Source of the DNA: STC-113 sp964553745
Lineage (GTDB): Bacteria > Patescibacteriota > Gracilibacteria > BD1-5 > UBA2023
DNA: 64,000 nt
NCBI GenBank assembly: GCA_964553745.1
Contig: CAZKLD010000007.1
Location: forward strand, 20,255-84,254
Reading direction: 5' to 3'
This document shows, piece by piece, positions 10,676-23,750 of the stretch; the first letter of the stretch is position 1; the number at the start of each line of letters is the position of its first letter. Made by a program: the position numbers and the translations under genes. Below the pieces are notes generated by a model. The model searched no databases. It was given only the letters and a program-made list of their open reading frames with translations, and was not told the DNA's origin.

Positions 10676-13600
10676 ATGCAAAATCTCAAACAAATTTTAA
10701 GCGATATTAAATCCATAGCCCTTGGTGCCGCTCCAGTCATAAAAGAAAGACTGAAGGACAAAAGGGTTTTTTTGCCCCTTATCTTAATCATTATCGCTAT
10801 TGTCTACTTCTGATGAAGGGGCACTTATCAGTTTGTAGCAAAAAGACTCGCGCGTCCGACCGTAAGCTGAGCTAATTTTTCTCTTGAATACAGAAAAGTG
10901 CCCTTTGACACTAAGAGCCTGGACATAAGTTTCTCTACTGATCTCAAAAAAGAATCCATATCTCCGAAAAGCATCACCCTCAGTCCATTTGTCGAGTGAA
11001 AGGCTATTCTCAAATCAAAAAATTCGATATCATATGAACTCAGCAAAAATCTGGAAATAGGACAAGAGTACGCGCTTACAGTGAGCAAAGATATCGAGTC
11101 ATCATATTGAAGGAAGTTTTGAGAGGATTATACGATTATCTTTGAAGCCATTTCTTGAGCGAAAGTGACAAAAATCCTTCCTGAAAATTCCTTAAACGAC
11201 ATCTCAAAAAATGCAGTCATATTCTTCAATATACCGATGATTCCGCTAACAAGCCTTGATAATAAAGAAAAACTGCCTTGTCCTGTGGATATCTCTCCGA
11301 AAATAGACTGAAAATGCAAATGGACATGATGAAATATAATAGAATTTGTCCCGAAAGATGCATGGCAATGAGCAACGCAGTATAAGCTCACTGTAAATGC
11401 GACAGATTGACTCCTTTACCCTCTGAAAGAGAAAAAAGAGATAACATTCAAAACTCCAGATCTGACTATGTCGACAGATAATATGTTCTCTCCGAAAAAT
11501 TGAATATCATTCCGATCAAACTTCCCTATCGACTCCTCATCCGTAGAAAAAAATATTGACCTGAGAGATGGAAATACGAAGATTCCAGTAAAGCTTATAG
11601 CAGAAGAATCAAGTGAAACCAGATACAAGCTACAGCCTGTGAGCTGAAATTTCTTATACTGAAAGAATTACACTCTCTCTGTCCCAGCATGAATTTCTCC
11701 GAAATATTGAAATCTGCCGACAAAGTCTCCTGTCTTAAGTTCGATTCAGAGCTCGGCTTTTCTGAAAAATATCGATATATACATGAATGAGCTATCAGAT
11801 ACTTGAGTTATAATCGATACGCCTAAATTCTATGACAAAAACAAGGTCGCAAATAAGAATCTGTTTTTCATGCTCGAATTCGATGATGAAGTGACGCTTG
11901 ATAAAAGCCAATTCAATATAACGAATTCAAAATGAAACACTTTTGCGTTCGACATCAAGTATGGATCCGAGACTGATTGGTCAACATGAACAGAAGTCAA
12001 GAAAGAGAGCAAGAAACTGCTTGTCCTAACACTTAAGGATACGCTTCTGCACAACACGAAATATTCTCTCACCATCCTTAAAAAAGCAAATCCGAATCTT
12101 CCGAAAGATGAAGTTACCGATTTCAGCACAGTTCCAGAATTCAAACTCACTTCTTTCGAATATCAGAACAATACTCTCGCTTGCGTGTATTTTACCAATG
12201 ATCTCTTATGACAATCCGAAAGCCAGGATAGCTCTTATTATGATTACCTGAGCTGACTGAAGAAGGATATCAACCTTACAGCAGTAACAACTTCTCCTGC
12301 ATCCATAATCAGAGGATTCTCGAGGGATAGAGCAGACCCGACAACAAACAAATTCACTTGTCCGGTTAAAGAATGACAAAGGGCATACTGGCTTAATATA
12401 AGGCTAGATCCGAATAAAGACTATGAAGTCAAGATCCCTAAGGCAGTCAGAGATGCATATTGAGATAATCTGGACAAGGATTATTCGTTTAAGGTTAAAT
12501 CATGAAACCTTAAAGAAGAGGATAAGTATCTTTATTCATCATTCATCAAGCCATATAATACTTTCCCGAAAGATGCTCCGAATGTAATAAATATACAGAG
12601 CATCAATATGGATAAGGCAGATGTGGAGATATGCGAGATGAACGATTCATGATATGCAGATTATACGAATAGGAGGTATGAACAGAACTTCACACCTATC
12701 TGTACGAAGAAAACAGTTAAAACCGTGAACCTGATGAATAAGAATTGGTATCTGTCCAACAATAAATTCGATATCGAGAAAAATATATTCTGAGGTCCGA
12801 TAGCTTCTCCGATCTATCTTATAAGCTCAAAGGTTCCCACTTACTCAGAAACTACAGAATCGAGATGATTTGAGCATCTTATAATGAGGACGAATCTTTC
12901 TATAGTGTATGAAGATGCGGCGAACAAACAGTTGCTATTCGTATCGACTCTTGACTGAAAAGAAATCCCCAGCAATCTCAATGTTGCAGCATACAAGTAT
13001 GACAATGCCACTAAAAAGGTCACCGAAGATAAATGAATCAAGATAAAATGGAATAATGCCAAGAAAGCATTTGAGATCAATTGATGAAAATATACCGTCA
13101 TCACTCTCAAGAACGACAAGTACTATGGTTCTGTGAACACATCCATAGATCAGACATCGAACTATGATTTCAAATACATCTCAGGTCAAGATTCCAGCTT
13201 AAAGGATCTCTTGTATGTCTATACCGAGAGGCCTCTCTATAAGCCTGGAGATACAGTATTCTACAAGTGAATCCTGAGGTCATTCAACTTTGAATGATAT
13301 AAGAGATCTGACATCAGGAAATGAAAGATGAAGATTGTGGACGAAAACTATGTCTTCTTCAAGGATTTCGATATCACTATAGATAAGAATTCGAATTTTT
13401 CTTGAAAATTCGAGCTTCCCAAAGATATGAAACTCTGAAAATACATGATATCATTCTTGCCCGAGTGAAGGCAGGACGAGATAACCGCCGGAGAATGAAT
13501 ATTCTATGTGGAAGAATACAAGAAGCCAGTTTTCAAGGTGAATATCAATTGAGACAAGAAGGATGTGGTGCTTTGAGATTCCTTGAATCTCAAATTCAAT

Positions 13601-16600
13601 TGAGAGTATTATTTCTGATGAAAGCTCACTAGCTGACACTACTACAAATGAATACTTACGCAGAATTATTTCTTTGATGCCAAGGATTATTCAGATTATC
13701 AATTCTGAACAAGCTATGAATGATTCGATTGCTTGTATTGGGGGTATTGCAACTACAATGATAATATGACAAACGAATGAGAATGAGATATCAAGCCAGG
13801 AGCAGATGAAACTTGGAATTATAAATTCCCGGCCGAAGTGCAAGACGCAAACAAGAATCCGAACTGAGAAAAGATCTATAGCTTCAATGTAACTATAGAA
13901 GATCCTGACACAAAAAAACAGATTACAAATAGCTACGAGACAATTCTCCATAACACTGATGCATATGTCTGAGTTAGAGTGCCGTATTATTCCAAGCAAC
14001 AAGACTGAATCAAATTCTCATGAATAGTGTTGAATCATTCCGCACAGGCTCTAGGCTCTAAAAAAGTTACAGTAGAGCTCATAAAGAGAGAATGGAAACA
14101 GGTCAAGAAACAATGAGTCGACTGAGTTTTCTACAACGATTATTCGATAGAAGAGACTAAAGAATGAACTGTAAGCTTGACTTCTGGCAGCAATTGAGAA
14201 ATAAGCGAAACATTGAAGCCGAAATCAAATTGAGAATATGAAGTCAGGGCAACATATACATGAAGCAACTGAAAACCATTTGTAAGCTCAAGTTATGCCT
14301 ATGTCGCAGGAAATGAAGTGACTTATTGGAATGAATGAAACAATACGACAACCGATCTGACTGCAGACAAATCAATCTTGAAAATATGAGATACGGCAAA
14401 TTTTACTCTGAAATCTCCTATCTCAAGCGGAAAAGTATTTGTAACAGTCGAAAAAGACGATTGAATTCTTGATTACTTTGTTCAGGACATCACATCCAGC
14501 GCACCTAGGATCAGTGTTCCTGTTAAGGATTCATATTATCCGAATTTCTATGTGAAAGCATTCCTGATATGAAAAAACTGAGCCGATCCATTGCCGGTAT
14601 ACAAAAGAGCTCTAAGCGTAATAAAGATCGTCACAGACTACAAGAATATCAAAGTCAAGATAACTCCTGAAAAGAATCATTATCTACCATGAGATAAGGT
14701 GAAGCTGAATATCAAGACTCAAGATGAGGCCGGGAATATCGTGCCGAATGCGAATTGAAGCATCAGCCTAGTAGACGAAAGCCTGCTAGCGCTAAAATGA
14801 AATCCGAAAAAAAATCCATTTGCATTTTTCTATGACATGAAGAGGTATCTCTGAATAGAAACTTACGTATCGCTTTTCAATCTGGTTGAGAAATTGGATG
14901 TGAAAGATATAAAGGACTGAGAGAAATGATGAGCATGAGAATGACAGAAATGATGAAATGCGAAAAAGAAAAGATGAGTCTTTAAGGATACCGCTTTCTG
15001 GCAAGCCGATTTCACCACAGACAAGAATTGAATAGCGAATCTGACGACAGATGCTTTGCCGGACAATCTTACGACTTGGGTCATAGAAAGTGTTGCCTCG
15101 ACTTCTGACGATTCGAAAATTTGAATCTGAGAAGCCACAATCGTTACATCTAAGAAAGTGATGATAAATGAGAATACACCAAGATTCCTATGATCGAATG
15201 ATACTATAACATTCTCCCCTGTTGTATTCAATAAAACTTGAAAGAACTCTACCTTTAAGATTTCAGTTACTGCAGAGAATCTCAAAATATCTAATCCTAA
15301 TCAGGAAATCAAGATTAACAATTGAGAAGAGAAGACTGTTGAGTTGACCGCAAAAGTAGCAGATCTCGGGACTGTGTCGGATTCTTCTCTGGCAAGGATA
15401 ACGATAAAAGCAGTGTCTGCAGATACTCAAGATGAGGACACGGTAGAACAGTTCCTGCCAATAATCCCGACTTCCGTCCTTGAGACTGTTGCTACTGTTT
15501 GAAAGACTGATGCAGTAAGCTTCCTTGAAAAGATAGATTTGTCCGGTATTGCGCTTTCTTCAGCAAAACTCATTATCAGATATGCTCCTTCCCTATTGTC
15601 GAACATAACTAGCTGAATGGAATTCTTAAGCCAATTCCCATATTGATGCATAGAGCAGAAGCAATCAGCAATATTGCCGAATGTTTATATGAAGAAGCTT
15701 TACTCTAGCATCTGACTTCCATTCGACTTGACTAAGAAAATGGTCAAGACATTCGTTGATGCTGATACATGAAATAAGGAAGTGAGCGAAGATGAGCTTA
15801 TAAAGAATTACATTGCCGAATCTCCGAATTTCCAAAAGCTTTCTTGAGGATTCTCATACTGGAGCGATGATGCCTTCAGATATCCGGACTTCCACCTTAC
15901 GAGCACAATCCTAAAATGATTCGCAGAAATCAAATCCATCTGATACACCCTTAATGAAAATTCAGTAAAGAATGCTATCGGATACATAAAAACCAGGTTC
16001 TATGCGAATCAGATAGAATGATGCTTCCCTACTGAACTCAATGATAAATGCAGATATCCAGAAACACAGAGGCTTGAGGCAATCGATTCGATATTGAGCA
16101 TCGACCCTAATAATTATGAGGCATATCAGATGTGGAAGCTTCTCGACTTCAAGTCAGAAACCCTGAGCACTCAAATAGAAAAAATTGCCGTTATCTCAAA
16201 ACTACTCAAAAACAAGAATATCTGAGATAATGAAAAGAAAGAGCTTGAAAGCATCTGAATCAAGTGATGAAATGCGATTTTAACCGATTATCTGGTATAT
16301 AATCCGAGATGAGCATTCCTATGAAAGGATGAAGAATATTCCAGGATCAAGAACACTTCGGAGTTCATATGAGCAATAAGCGATTTCTGACTTGAGAAAT
16401 TCAAGGATGCAAGTCAGATAACAGACAATATGAACAAGTGGATCATAAGCCAGAAAAAGGAGTGAAAATTCTGATCAACGGATGACACCAATGCTGTAAT
16501 CAGGAATGCTGCAAAATACATTGTTGCAGGCAAAGAGCTGAATTGAGTCAATGAGAATATAATGCTTAACTTGAATGGAGAAAAGATAGCCTCAACCCAA

Positions 16601-17275
16601 ATAGACGAGAAGAATAAGCTTGAAGTTTTTGAAAAAGTGATTAAATGAGATAAGCTCAAAGAACAGAATAATTTCTCGATAAATAAGACTTGAAATTGAA
16701 ATGTTTATTATGATTTGGCCTTAAGCTACTACCTTCCAAGCGCATCGGTAAAACCGAGAGATGAATGATTCTATCTCGAGCAATCATATTTCGATTATAA
16801 CTGATATAGGAAAATCGAAGCATTGAAAAAAGAAGAATATGCAAAATACCTGAGCTGAACAATTGATTACAAGGATCTCAAGTATCCTAAAAATGTAATA
16901 GAATATTTAAGTCCAGTAAGCGACATCAAAGTATGACAATTGCTTATCGCCTACAACAAGATCGCAACTCCGGAAGCACGCGATCAGGTAGCGTTCGAAT
17001 GATATATCCCATCAGGCTCAGAACTCATAAACACAAATCTCGATACAGAGAACAAGAGCTTGAAATTCGAAAACTTCTTCACTAGATCAGAATTCAGGGA
17101 TGATAGATTCTTCTGATTCGCAAACAGCATGCAGCCGGGAATTTACGAATTCAATTATATCATAAGGGTCACCCATAAATGAGCTTTCAATCTCCAGCCA
17201 TCAAAAATCAGTGAATTCTATAATACTGAAGTATTCTGAAGGAATTGATGAAGAGTCATAAATGTGAGAAATTAA
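10676..17275 (+). CDS. Giant alpha-2-macroglobulin family protein
   Basis: One uninterrupted code-25 frame of 2199 codons. A cytoplasmic basic start and one membrane helix (about residues 33-50) anchor it, with the rest outside. Beta-rich MG-like repeats fill the first part. The MG2-like signature YTERPLYKPGDTVFYKG is near residue 848 and LVDESLLALKG near 1365. An A2M domain WQADFTTDKNGIANLTTDALPDN lies near 1440. The thioester motif GCIEQ has Cys at residue 1658, and its Gly is a TGA codon. A C-terminal receptor-binding-like region follows (SGSELINTNLD). Bacterial A2Ms trap proteases or support envelope defence. No pbpC is adjacent. TATAAT at 10641-10646 is a likely -10 box. Confidence 0.93.
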
Positions 17276-17356
17276 TTCTATCCGACAATATCAACAAGAT
17301 AATGGACGCCTAGCTGATCAATATCTGAACTTGCTCAGACATTCGACTATTTTCAT

Positions 17357-17384
17357 TTGATTTATTCGCTCATTTCATATAATG
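17357..17384 (+). promoter_or_regulatory. Promoter-like box upstream of rbfA, shared with RNase R
   Basis: TTGATTTATTCG, seven variable bases, then CATATAATG. The same 12-7-9 arrangement occurs before RNase R (35387-35414). TATAAT is a good -10 box; the -35 spacing from TTGATT is a short 15 bases. The ATG of rbfA is 33 bases after the start of TATAAT. Confidence 0.6.
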
Positions 17385-17410
17385 AAGTGACTTTAAAACA
17401 ATAAAAAAAT

Positions 17411-17761
17411 ATGTCAGATAAAACAGATAAGACTTGATTTATACTAAGGGACACTCTAGCGCCATTCATATTGGAATATGCAAACGAAAAAGCCGATGAA
17501 TTCTGAATTGTCAGCGTTGTAGATGTAAAGGTTTCAAAAGACTATTGATATGCTGATTTCTACGTATCGAGCACAATGAATACGGAGGATCTTCCAAAAT
17601 ATTTAGCAAAATACGCATGAGAACTTCGCTCTATGATTTGAAGAGAATTGTGAGCGCGCAAATCGCCCACTATCAGATTCAAGGTTGCAAAAAATGTAAA
17701 TGATACATGAGACCTCCTTTCTCTGATAAATGAAATCTCTACGAAATATGGACTTAATTAG
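17411..17761 (+). CDS. rbfA: Ribosome-binding factor A
   Basis: A 116-residue protein with the RbfA fold pattern: VVDVKVSKDYGYADFYVS near residues 37-54, a helix LPKYLAKYAGELRSMIGREL, then SPTIRFKV. RbfA helps 16S rRNA maturation in the 30S subunit and is cold-induced in well-studied bacteria. It heads an operon: its 3' end overlaps the FtsQ-like start by 32 bases. A promoter-like box very similar to that of RNase R lies just upstream. Confidence 0.85.
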
Positions 17762-18755
17762 GAAAATCAGAGTCACGACATACAAGATAAAAAAGTATTT
17801 CAAGAACAAGAAATACAAAAAACAGGTAAAAGCCGAGAAGGCAAAAAAATACCTTTTTAAGACTGCCCCGCAGAAAACAAAGCTTGAGCTATTCGATATC
17901 TACAAGAGCAAGAAAAAATTCTCAAATTACATCACATCAGCCTGACTGAATTTAAACTCTTATAAATATGCTTATTTCTGAGTATGAATTTTTCTCATCT
18001 CAATGAGTCTTTATATAGTCATGATTTCGCCATATTTCAGGATTTCGCCATCTAAACTGATAATAGAAAGATTGGATACGATAACTGACGTAAATATCGC
18101 ATACAAGGCAATAGAGAAGATATACTGAGAATCCATATTCCTAATTGACAAGGAAGATATCAGGAATTCACTCATGACATACCAGAAAAATATCAAGAAA
18201 GTCAACGTCACAAGGCTTTATCCGAATTGACTCAAGATAATCATCGAATCATATAAACCACAATTCTTCACTCAGTTTGCATGAATTGATAAAAAATATA
18301 TAGTGACTTCAAATTGAGTGCTTATTTATGAGAAAAATGTTGATAAGATGCTCTATAATCTTGAAATAGTGGATATGAATCTTATTGAAGCCTGATTCTT
18401 TGATTACAAGGAGTGAGTAAATGAGAATGCCATGAAAAAAATAATATATGCTCGCGACTTGTTCAAGGATGTCTTCACAAACAAGAATATTGCGAAACTG
18501 GTCTATTTCAAACTAGAGAATGAGATTCACATCTTCCTGGAGTCCGGGACCAAAATCATAATAGAACTTTGAAATAACATAGATAAGCAAGTTGCGATGC
18601 TTAAATATTACAACGACAATAATAAGGATGTCATATGAAGCGGAGACGTAACATATATAGATGTGAGAATCCTCTGAAAGATTTATGTATGCAAAGAGAG
18701 GGTGCCATGCTTTGTAAACCTATGAAAAATTTATCCTAGTTTCTATAAAAAATAA
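17730..18755 (+). CDS. FtsQ/DivIB-like cell division protein
   Basis: A 341-residue protein with a long basic cytoplasmic N-terminus, one membrane helix (about 78-102) and an external part. The external part starts with a POTRA-like segment: SIFLIDKEDIRNSLMTYQKN then VNVTRLYPNGLKIIIESYKP. A later piece, GDVTYIDVRILGKIYV, resembles the FtsQ end. FtsQ connects early and late divisome proteins. The start at 17730 overlaps rbfA by 32 bases; an ATG at 17748 would shorten the overlap. The call is by topology and POTRA pattern, and other POTRA proteins are possible. Confidence 0.72.
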
Positions 18756-19198
18756 TGTATTTCTATCTGACAGCAATATTCTCGATTCTAACGGATACCA
18801 TTTCAAAATATTCCGCGAATCATTATCTAGTCAGGGAAATATCAATAATCTGAGATAATCTCACACTTAAGCTCGCCCATAACAGCTGAATAGCATTCTC
18901 GATTCCTGTATATGGAATAGTCCTCAAATCTATTACCATATTGCTGATTACGGGTATTTTTGCATATTACATCAGAAATGAACAGCCGAAAAAATCAAGA
19001 TATCTTGACTCTGCTTTCTGATTTATCATCTGAGGCGCCATAGGTAACGCAATAGAGCGGATCTTATATTCAGAAGTCACTGATTTCATTAAAATAAAAT
19101 ATTTTGCAATTTTCAATTTTGGTGATATATTTATAAACGTATGAGTAATCATACTTTTAACCCTATATATAAACAAAACATGGACGACCAAAAAGTAA
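18755..19198 (+). CDS. lspA: Lipoprotein signal peptidase II
   Basis: A 147-residue membrane protein with the LspA hallmarks in order: DTISKY at the N-terminus, LKLAHNSGIAFSI, GGAIGNAIERI, then a DFI segment and FAIFNFGDIFINVG. The last two carry the catalytic Asp pair. Four membrane helices are visible. It removes signal peptides from prolipoproteins. The ATG overlaps the FtsQ-like stop by one base (TAATG). Five of its ten glycines are TGA, including conserved ones, which is direct support for code 25. Confidence 0.95.
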
Positions 19199-19929
19199 CG
19201 GCAAGCGAAGAATTGCTAGGTCCGCCGAAAATCGATTTTGTGCAAGTTTGACTTATCTCAGTCTGAAGCATTATCTCCTGATTCGTCGGTTCGATAGTTG
19301 TCGTGGTTTCCATATATTTTTTCCTGCAGAATGCAAAGAACTTCCTATGAGTTTATCCTTATATCTATGCGATAACTGCTTTTTTTGCAACACTTTTCAC
19401 TTCTGGGCTCAATATCTTCATGAATAAAACCATAAGTCCTGAGAAATATAAAAGATGATCCATCACTTTCGTCCAAGTCTTCCTGTTCTCGATATTCCTG
19501 TTCATATTCTTCCTTCCGACTTACATTTTCGCCACAAGCATGAAGCAAGAAGCTCTTGTGTATATATTCAGCCTTCATGTCATAATGAGCATCTTGTCGA
19601 CTTCCATATTCTCAGAAATTCTCTCAAGCTACAGGTATGTGCTATTATGAATCTACTGAAGCTTCATCTGATGACTGATATCAATCCTGCTCTCAACTGT
19701 AGTTTTTCTGACATTCCAAGAATCGAGCAAGAATCTCTACATTCTGATCGGGCTTCTGATACTCATAAATCTGGCCACTAATTCAGTCAGGGCATTATTT
19801 GAATTCGTCTATTACTTGTACTATTCAAAAACTTGAATGGATCAACTGTGAGATATCTATTATCAGATCGAGCAAGAAGAGAGAGAATTGGTTGAGAAAG
19901 CCAAAAAGAAACTTGAAAAATTCGATTAA
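19180..19929 (+). CDS. Multi-pass membrane protein, unknown
   Basis: A 249-residue protein with about six hydrophobic helices and a charged C-terminal tail predicted as a helix (EQEERELVEKAKKKLEKFD). It overlaps lspA by 19 bases. I do not recognise a family: there is no transporter signature or catalytic motif. Its place between lspA and a DUF1653 gene gives no clear role. Probably a structural or accessory membrane protein of the operon. Confidence 0.7.
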
Positions 19930-19939
19930 CAATAAAGTC

Positions 19940-20173
19940 ATGGATGCGGAAATAAAAATCTGAGCTTACAGGCACTTCAAATGAAAAGAATATGAAGTCA
20001 TCTGAATCTCTAGGCACTCGGAAACATTAGAGGAATTCGTTGTATACAGGCATTCTTTCTGAGATAATTCTCTTTGGATAAGGCCGCTTACAATGTTTAC
20101 GGAGACTGTTGAAAAAGATGGGAAGATAATTCCAAGATTTAAATATATTTGAGAAACAGACAATAAATCATAA
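19940..20173 (+). CDS. DUF1653 domain protein
   Basis: A 77-residue protein that is essentially one DUF1653 domain: GAYRHFKGKEYEVIGISRHSET at the start, then EEFVVYRH, WIRPLTMFTETVE and a closing RFKYIG. The family is small and widespread, with a compact SH3-like beta fold and no settled function. Five of six glycines are TGA, one of the highest ratios in the window. Ten bases after the previous gene and ten before the next. Confidence 0.88.
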
Positions 20174-20183
20174 CAAACTATTT

Positions 20184-20726
20184 ATGCACGCAATAGCAAG
20201 AAAAGTCATAGAAATGTACCTGAATGAACAAAAGATTCCTACAATGGAGGAATTATGAGTTTCATCTCATCCTGAAGCGCAGACAAAGAAATTATCCTTC
20301 GTTACCCTATATAAAGATGGTAAGATAATAGCATCGAGCTGAAGGATCAATGCAAAAAAATGAAACACAATAGCAGAGCTAATTGAGAATGCACTTTTCT
20401 GCCTGAAAGATCCCAGATTTGTGGAAGCTGTCAAAAATCCTCTGGAAATCAGGAATGTTAAATTCAGGGTTGATATAATTTCCGATTCGCAAAGGAAAAT
20501 CTTAAATTCGATAGACGAATTCGACATAACAAAAAACTGAGCGATAATCCTGAGCCAAACTCTCTGAAAGGCATGAGTCATATTGCCGAATATAGCAAAT
20601 CTCGTATCGACTCCAAGAGACTTATTTGAGCTTGTTTGCAGAAAAGCTGATATCGATCCGGCGACCGTAAAAGAAGAAGATTATTATCTTTATTCAATAG
20701 AGTCTGATCAGTATAGTGATTTTTAG
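20184..20726 (+). CDS. AMMECR1-like protein
   Basis: A 180-residue protein resembling the AMMECR1 domain: N-terminal helix IARKVIEMYL, then KKLSFVTLYKDGKIIASSGRI in place of the canonical LRGCIG stretch. Next come a helix ending ENALFCLKDPRF and EIRNVKFRVDIIS. The conserved Cys of the LRGCIG motif is missing, so it is a divergent member. AMMECR1 proteins often accompany Memo and radical-SAM partners, neither of which is nearby. Role unknown. Confidence 0.65.
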
Positions 20727-20767
20727 ATAAACCTACCAAAAAAGCTTATTCTTAAAATTCTGACATT

Positions 20768-21661
20768 ATGACAATATTAAACTTCAGATCGCTTTATGAA
20801 AAAATCTTCAGCTCATTCGATGTGGCTGCAGATACAAAGCTTGTTGAAGGATTTGAAAAAGAATGAGTTGAAAAGCTCATAATAATCAAGCGCTCATGGG
20901 TTTTTGCAATATTCAATTCATGGATATTCCTGCTCGTAATGATAATAATGGTATCAAACAGCATACTCATCAGCTATAATTTTGAAAATAAGGTAACAGC
21001 CACAATACTTATCTGACTGCTTGTTTTCAATATTCTTTTTTGGATAATTTCAGTAATCATCTACTTTAGGAAATTCAAAAATATTTATTGAGATAGACCT
21101 AGAATCACTGATACCAAGAGTCTTAAAGAAGAATTGATAAACTGAGACATCGTGTTTACAAAATTTTTCAACCGCACAATTTTCAATTATTTCATTCTGA
21201 TATGAATCACGGTATTCATTGTGTATGATCTGATATTTTGAAATCAAGGATTTGAGAATGTATGAATGTACTGATTGATAAATATCGCCCTTCTCTTCTT
21301 GCAGGTATTCTTATCTGCGGTATTCAAGAATAGGATGGTGAACCTAGAAATGGATTTCAGCCTAGTTATGCCGTGAAAGATAATATTCTATAATCAGAGC
21401 TGACTGCTCAGAAATGTCCAGACAATCAATTCAGAGAAAATCAAGACAATAACGAGCAGCTTTGGAAACTTCATAGGTTCGATATTCAACTTTTGAGAGA
21501 TTGTGGTCATGACAGAATGAGATGAAGCAAATATGTGAGAAATGCATCTGTACTACATTTCTCACCCGACAGAAACTGTACATGAGATAAATACCATACT
21601 TTGAGCTCCGGAAAAAGAACCTATAGCTGCTGTCGGAGTTTTTAAGCCAGGAAATCAGTAA
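20768..21661 (+). CDS. Membrane protein with bacterial PH-like domain
   Basis: A 297-residue protein with two pairs of membrane helices (about 40-90 and 135-195), then a soluble part with FSLVMPGKIIFYNQSGLLRNVQTINSEKIKTI and FGEIVVMTEGDE. These look like a bPH-type domain, as in YdbS/YdbT proteins. Ends TAA at 21659, and the next gene continues in the same frame after 24 more bases. Function unknown; likely a membrane-surface adaptor. Confidence 0.6.
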
Positions 21662-21685
21662 TATTACCTGATAACCAAACAAACT

Positions 21686-22825
21686 ATGATAGGCTACCAA
21701 ATTTGACTGATATTCAGATGAATATCGATTTACAGATGGAACAACTTTCCCAGAATCGAAAATATCTCCACAAATGATAATCTGGCTTTCGTACTTCACA
21801 CGATAATCCTTTTGAGTTCTATACTTGAAGAGAAAGAATGAAAAAAAGTCGATTTATGATATATATTCAAAAAAATACTTTTCGAGTCTTTTGACACTTA
21901 TATCCTCTCTGATATAAATTCCGATGTCCAATACCGCGTTAAAGAAAAGAATTCCGCTATTTTCAAGCTTTTGCAAGAAAAAGTCTACGGCTTCATATAT
22001 AATCTCAATCTGCCGGATAGCATTCTCGAGGATATCAAATTCATACATGACAACAAGAATAACCCGAAATTCGAGCTAGAAGACAGGCTGTATCATTTCT
22101 CTAAGCTTTGGGTTGCATATTACGAAGCGCATTTCAACGGTAAAATCTACGATGAGATCTATGAACCTATAATGAACAACATTTCCACGAGGATCAAATC
22201 AAAGGAATACGCCATTTTCTTGAAATATATTGATATTGACAAGAAAGATTCTGAACTGGAGAAATACCTTCTGAACGTAAGAAGGCTGCAATTCAACTAC
22301 AGGTGGAATAGAATGAAGAGAATGTATCCCATATCTGTAATGTCGCACCTGTACGTGTCATTTTTCTTGGCATACCTCATCTGAAAACTCGAATGAAAGA
22401 CTGAGAAGGAAACAATCGTCCTCATGAAGAAGGCCTTATTCCATGACATTCCAGAAGCCATAACAGGCGACATAGTATCCCCTACCAAAAAAGCCGTTAA
22501 ATGATTCGAGCAGCTTCTTGCAGATGTCGAAAAAGACATGCTAGAGGAATACTTGCTTGTATATATAAATAAATACAAATTCTACAACGAATTCAAAGAC
22601 TATATGCTAGACCCTTTTGCCTGAGATGAAGGAAAACTCGTGAAACTGGCTGACATCTTCTCTGCGCTATTTGAAGCTAGAATGGAGAAAAGCGACGAAT
22701 ATATCAAGACCTTCAACAACATAAAAAGATATCTTCATACACTTCCCTTCCCTTCGATAAATTATCTTTTGAAATTCTGAGTAGATTATTTCGACGACAA
22801 CATAGAAGATATGATTCACTTATAG
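21686..22825 (+). CDS. HD-domain hydrolase
   Basis: A 379-residue protein. The C-terminal half is an HD domain: MSHLYVSFFLAYLIG supplies the first His, FHDIPEAITGDIVSPTKK the HD pair (about residue 251), and LVKLADIFSALFEA the later Asp. The pattern suits YfbR/HD_3-type nucleotide phosphohydrolases. The N-terminal 200 residues are helical, with no recognised domain. The same reading frame is open back to the stop of the previous gene at 21659-21661, with ATG 21686 the first good start. The pair may derive from one split gene, or the stop may be readthrough-prone. Confidence 0.8.
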
Positions 22826-22826
22826 C

Positions 22827-22857
22827 AAAAACCCTCCAGAAAATCTGGAGGGTTTTT
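22827..22857. terminator. Bidirectional terminator
   Basis: AAAACCCTCCAGA / TCTGGAGGGTTTT hairpin between the HD gene (plus) and the hypothetical gene on minus. Confidence 0.92.
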
Positions 22858-22869
22858 CGAGTGTCTTTG

Positions 22870-23664
22870 CTAAACTCTGATTTCGATATCGGACTTGAGC
22901 TCAGACAAATTTGCCTGCGTCATTCTCCATATCTCAAGTTTCGACAACTGAAGCTTTTTTTGAGTCTCATAAACATGATTCAAGAAAGGGATGATAGAAT
23001 TGAGCTCATGTATCCTGATTATCGGATCAGCTATTTTGAAGTCAGAGTAATCTAAAAGATTGAAATTATAACTCGTATTTCACCCTCAATCGAAAAAGTT
23101 GTTCTTTCATGAAAGCAGAGTATGTTTTCCGAACATGTCCTTTGAATAATATTTAACACCTTTATGGCCAGGTCCGTCTTCCTCTTCAAAAAATGGCCCT
23201 ACATTCATTCAATTTATTTGTCTTGTCTGCAATCTTTCTTTATTCTCTAAAATGAATTTTTTAGTGAAATTGATGAAATTGGCTAATACTATAATATCTT
23301 TTTCACCGTGCGCCAAAAGTGGTTTTTTGGTAATTCACTCTGGAGAAACCAACTGAAAGCTGAAGGTGTTCGTAAGCGGGTTAGTCTTATCGTTTGTTAT
23401 GGCATGCGCATTATCAGTTTTTCACTTTGGCAGATATAAGAATTCAGTCTTGAATCAATGGCTTTCAAATGAGAATAGTCAATCCTTGATATGCTCGACG
23501 ACCATCGGCCCTCTGCTCAATTTCTGCTTTCATTTGTTTTTCTCAACTTCGCTCTGTACAGACTTGGTAGCATCCTTCAGAAAAATTAACGTATTTCAGA
23601 TTTCAGAATCCTTTATCTTATCACGACTTTCTCATGATGGGTTTTCTTGTTTTTTAACTGTCAT
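22870..23664 (-). CDS. Hypothetical protein, 264 residues
   Basis: Continuous code-25 frame on the reverse strand, ending TAG. It is soluble, with no signal peptide or membrane helix. It is charged, with a segment MNVGPFFEEEDGPGHKGVKYYSKDMFG that looks partly flexible and an amphipathic C-terminal helix (FLNHVYETQKKLQLSKLEIW). I do not recognise a family. It lies alone between two terminators, so it is probably transcribed by itself. Confidence 0.75.
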
Positions 23665-23750
23665 ATTATGTTATTAATATAGTTAATTACATTAAATCAT
23701 ATAAATGATAAATATGCAAAAAAACCACAAAATATAAAACTGAATCTCAG

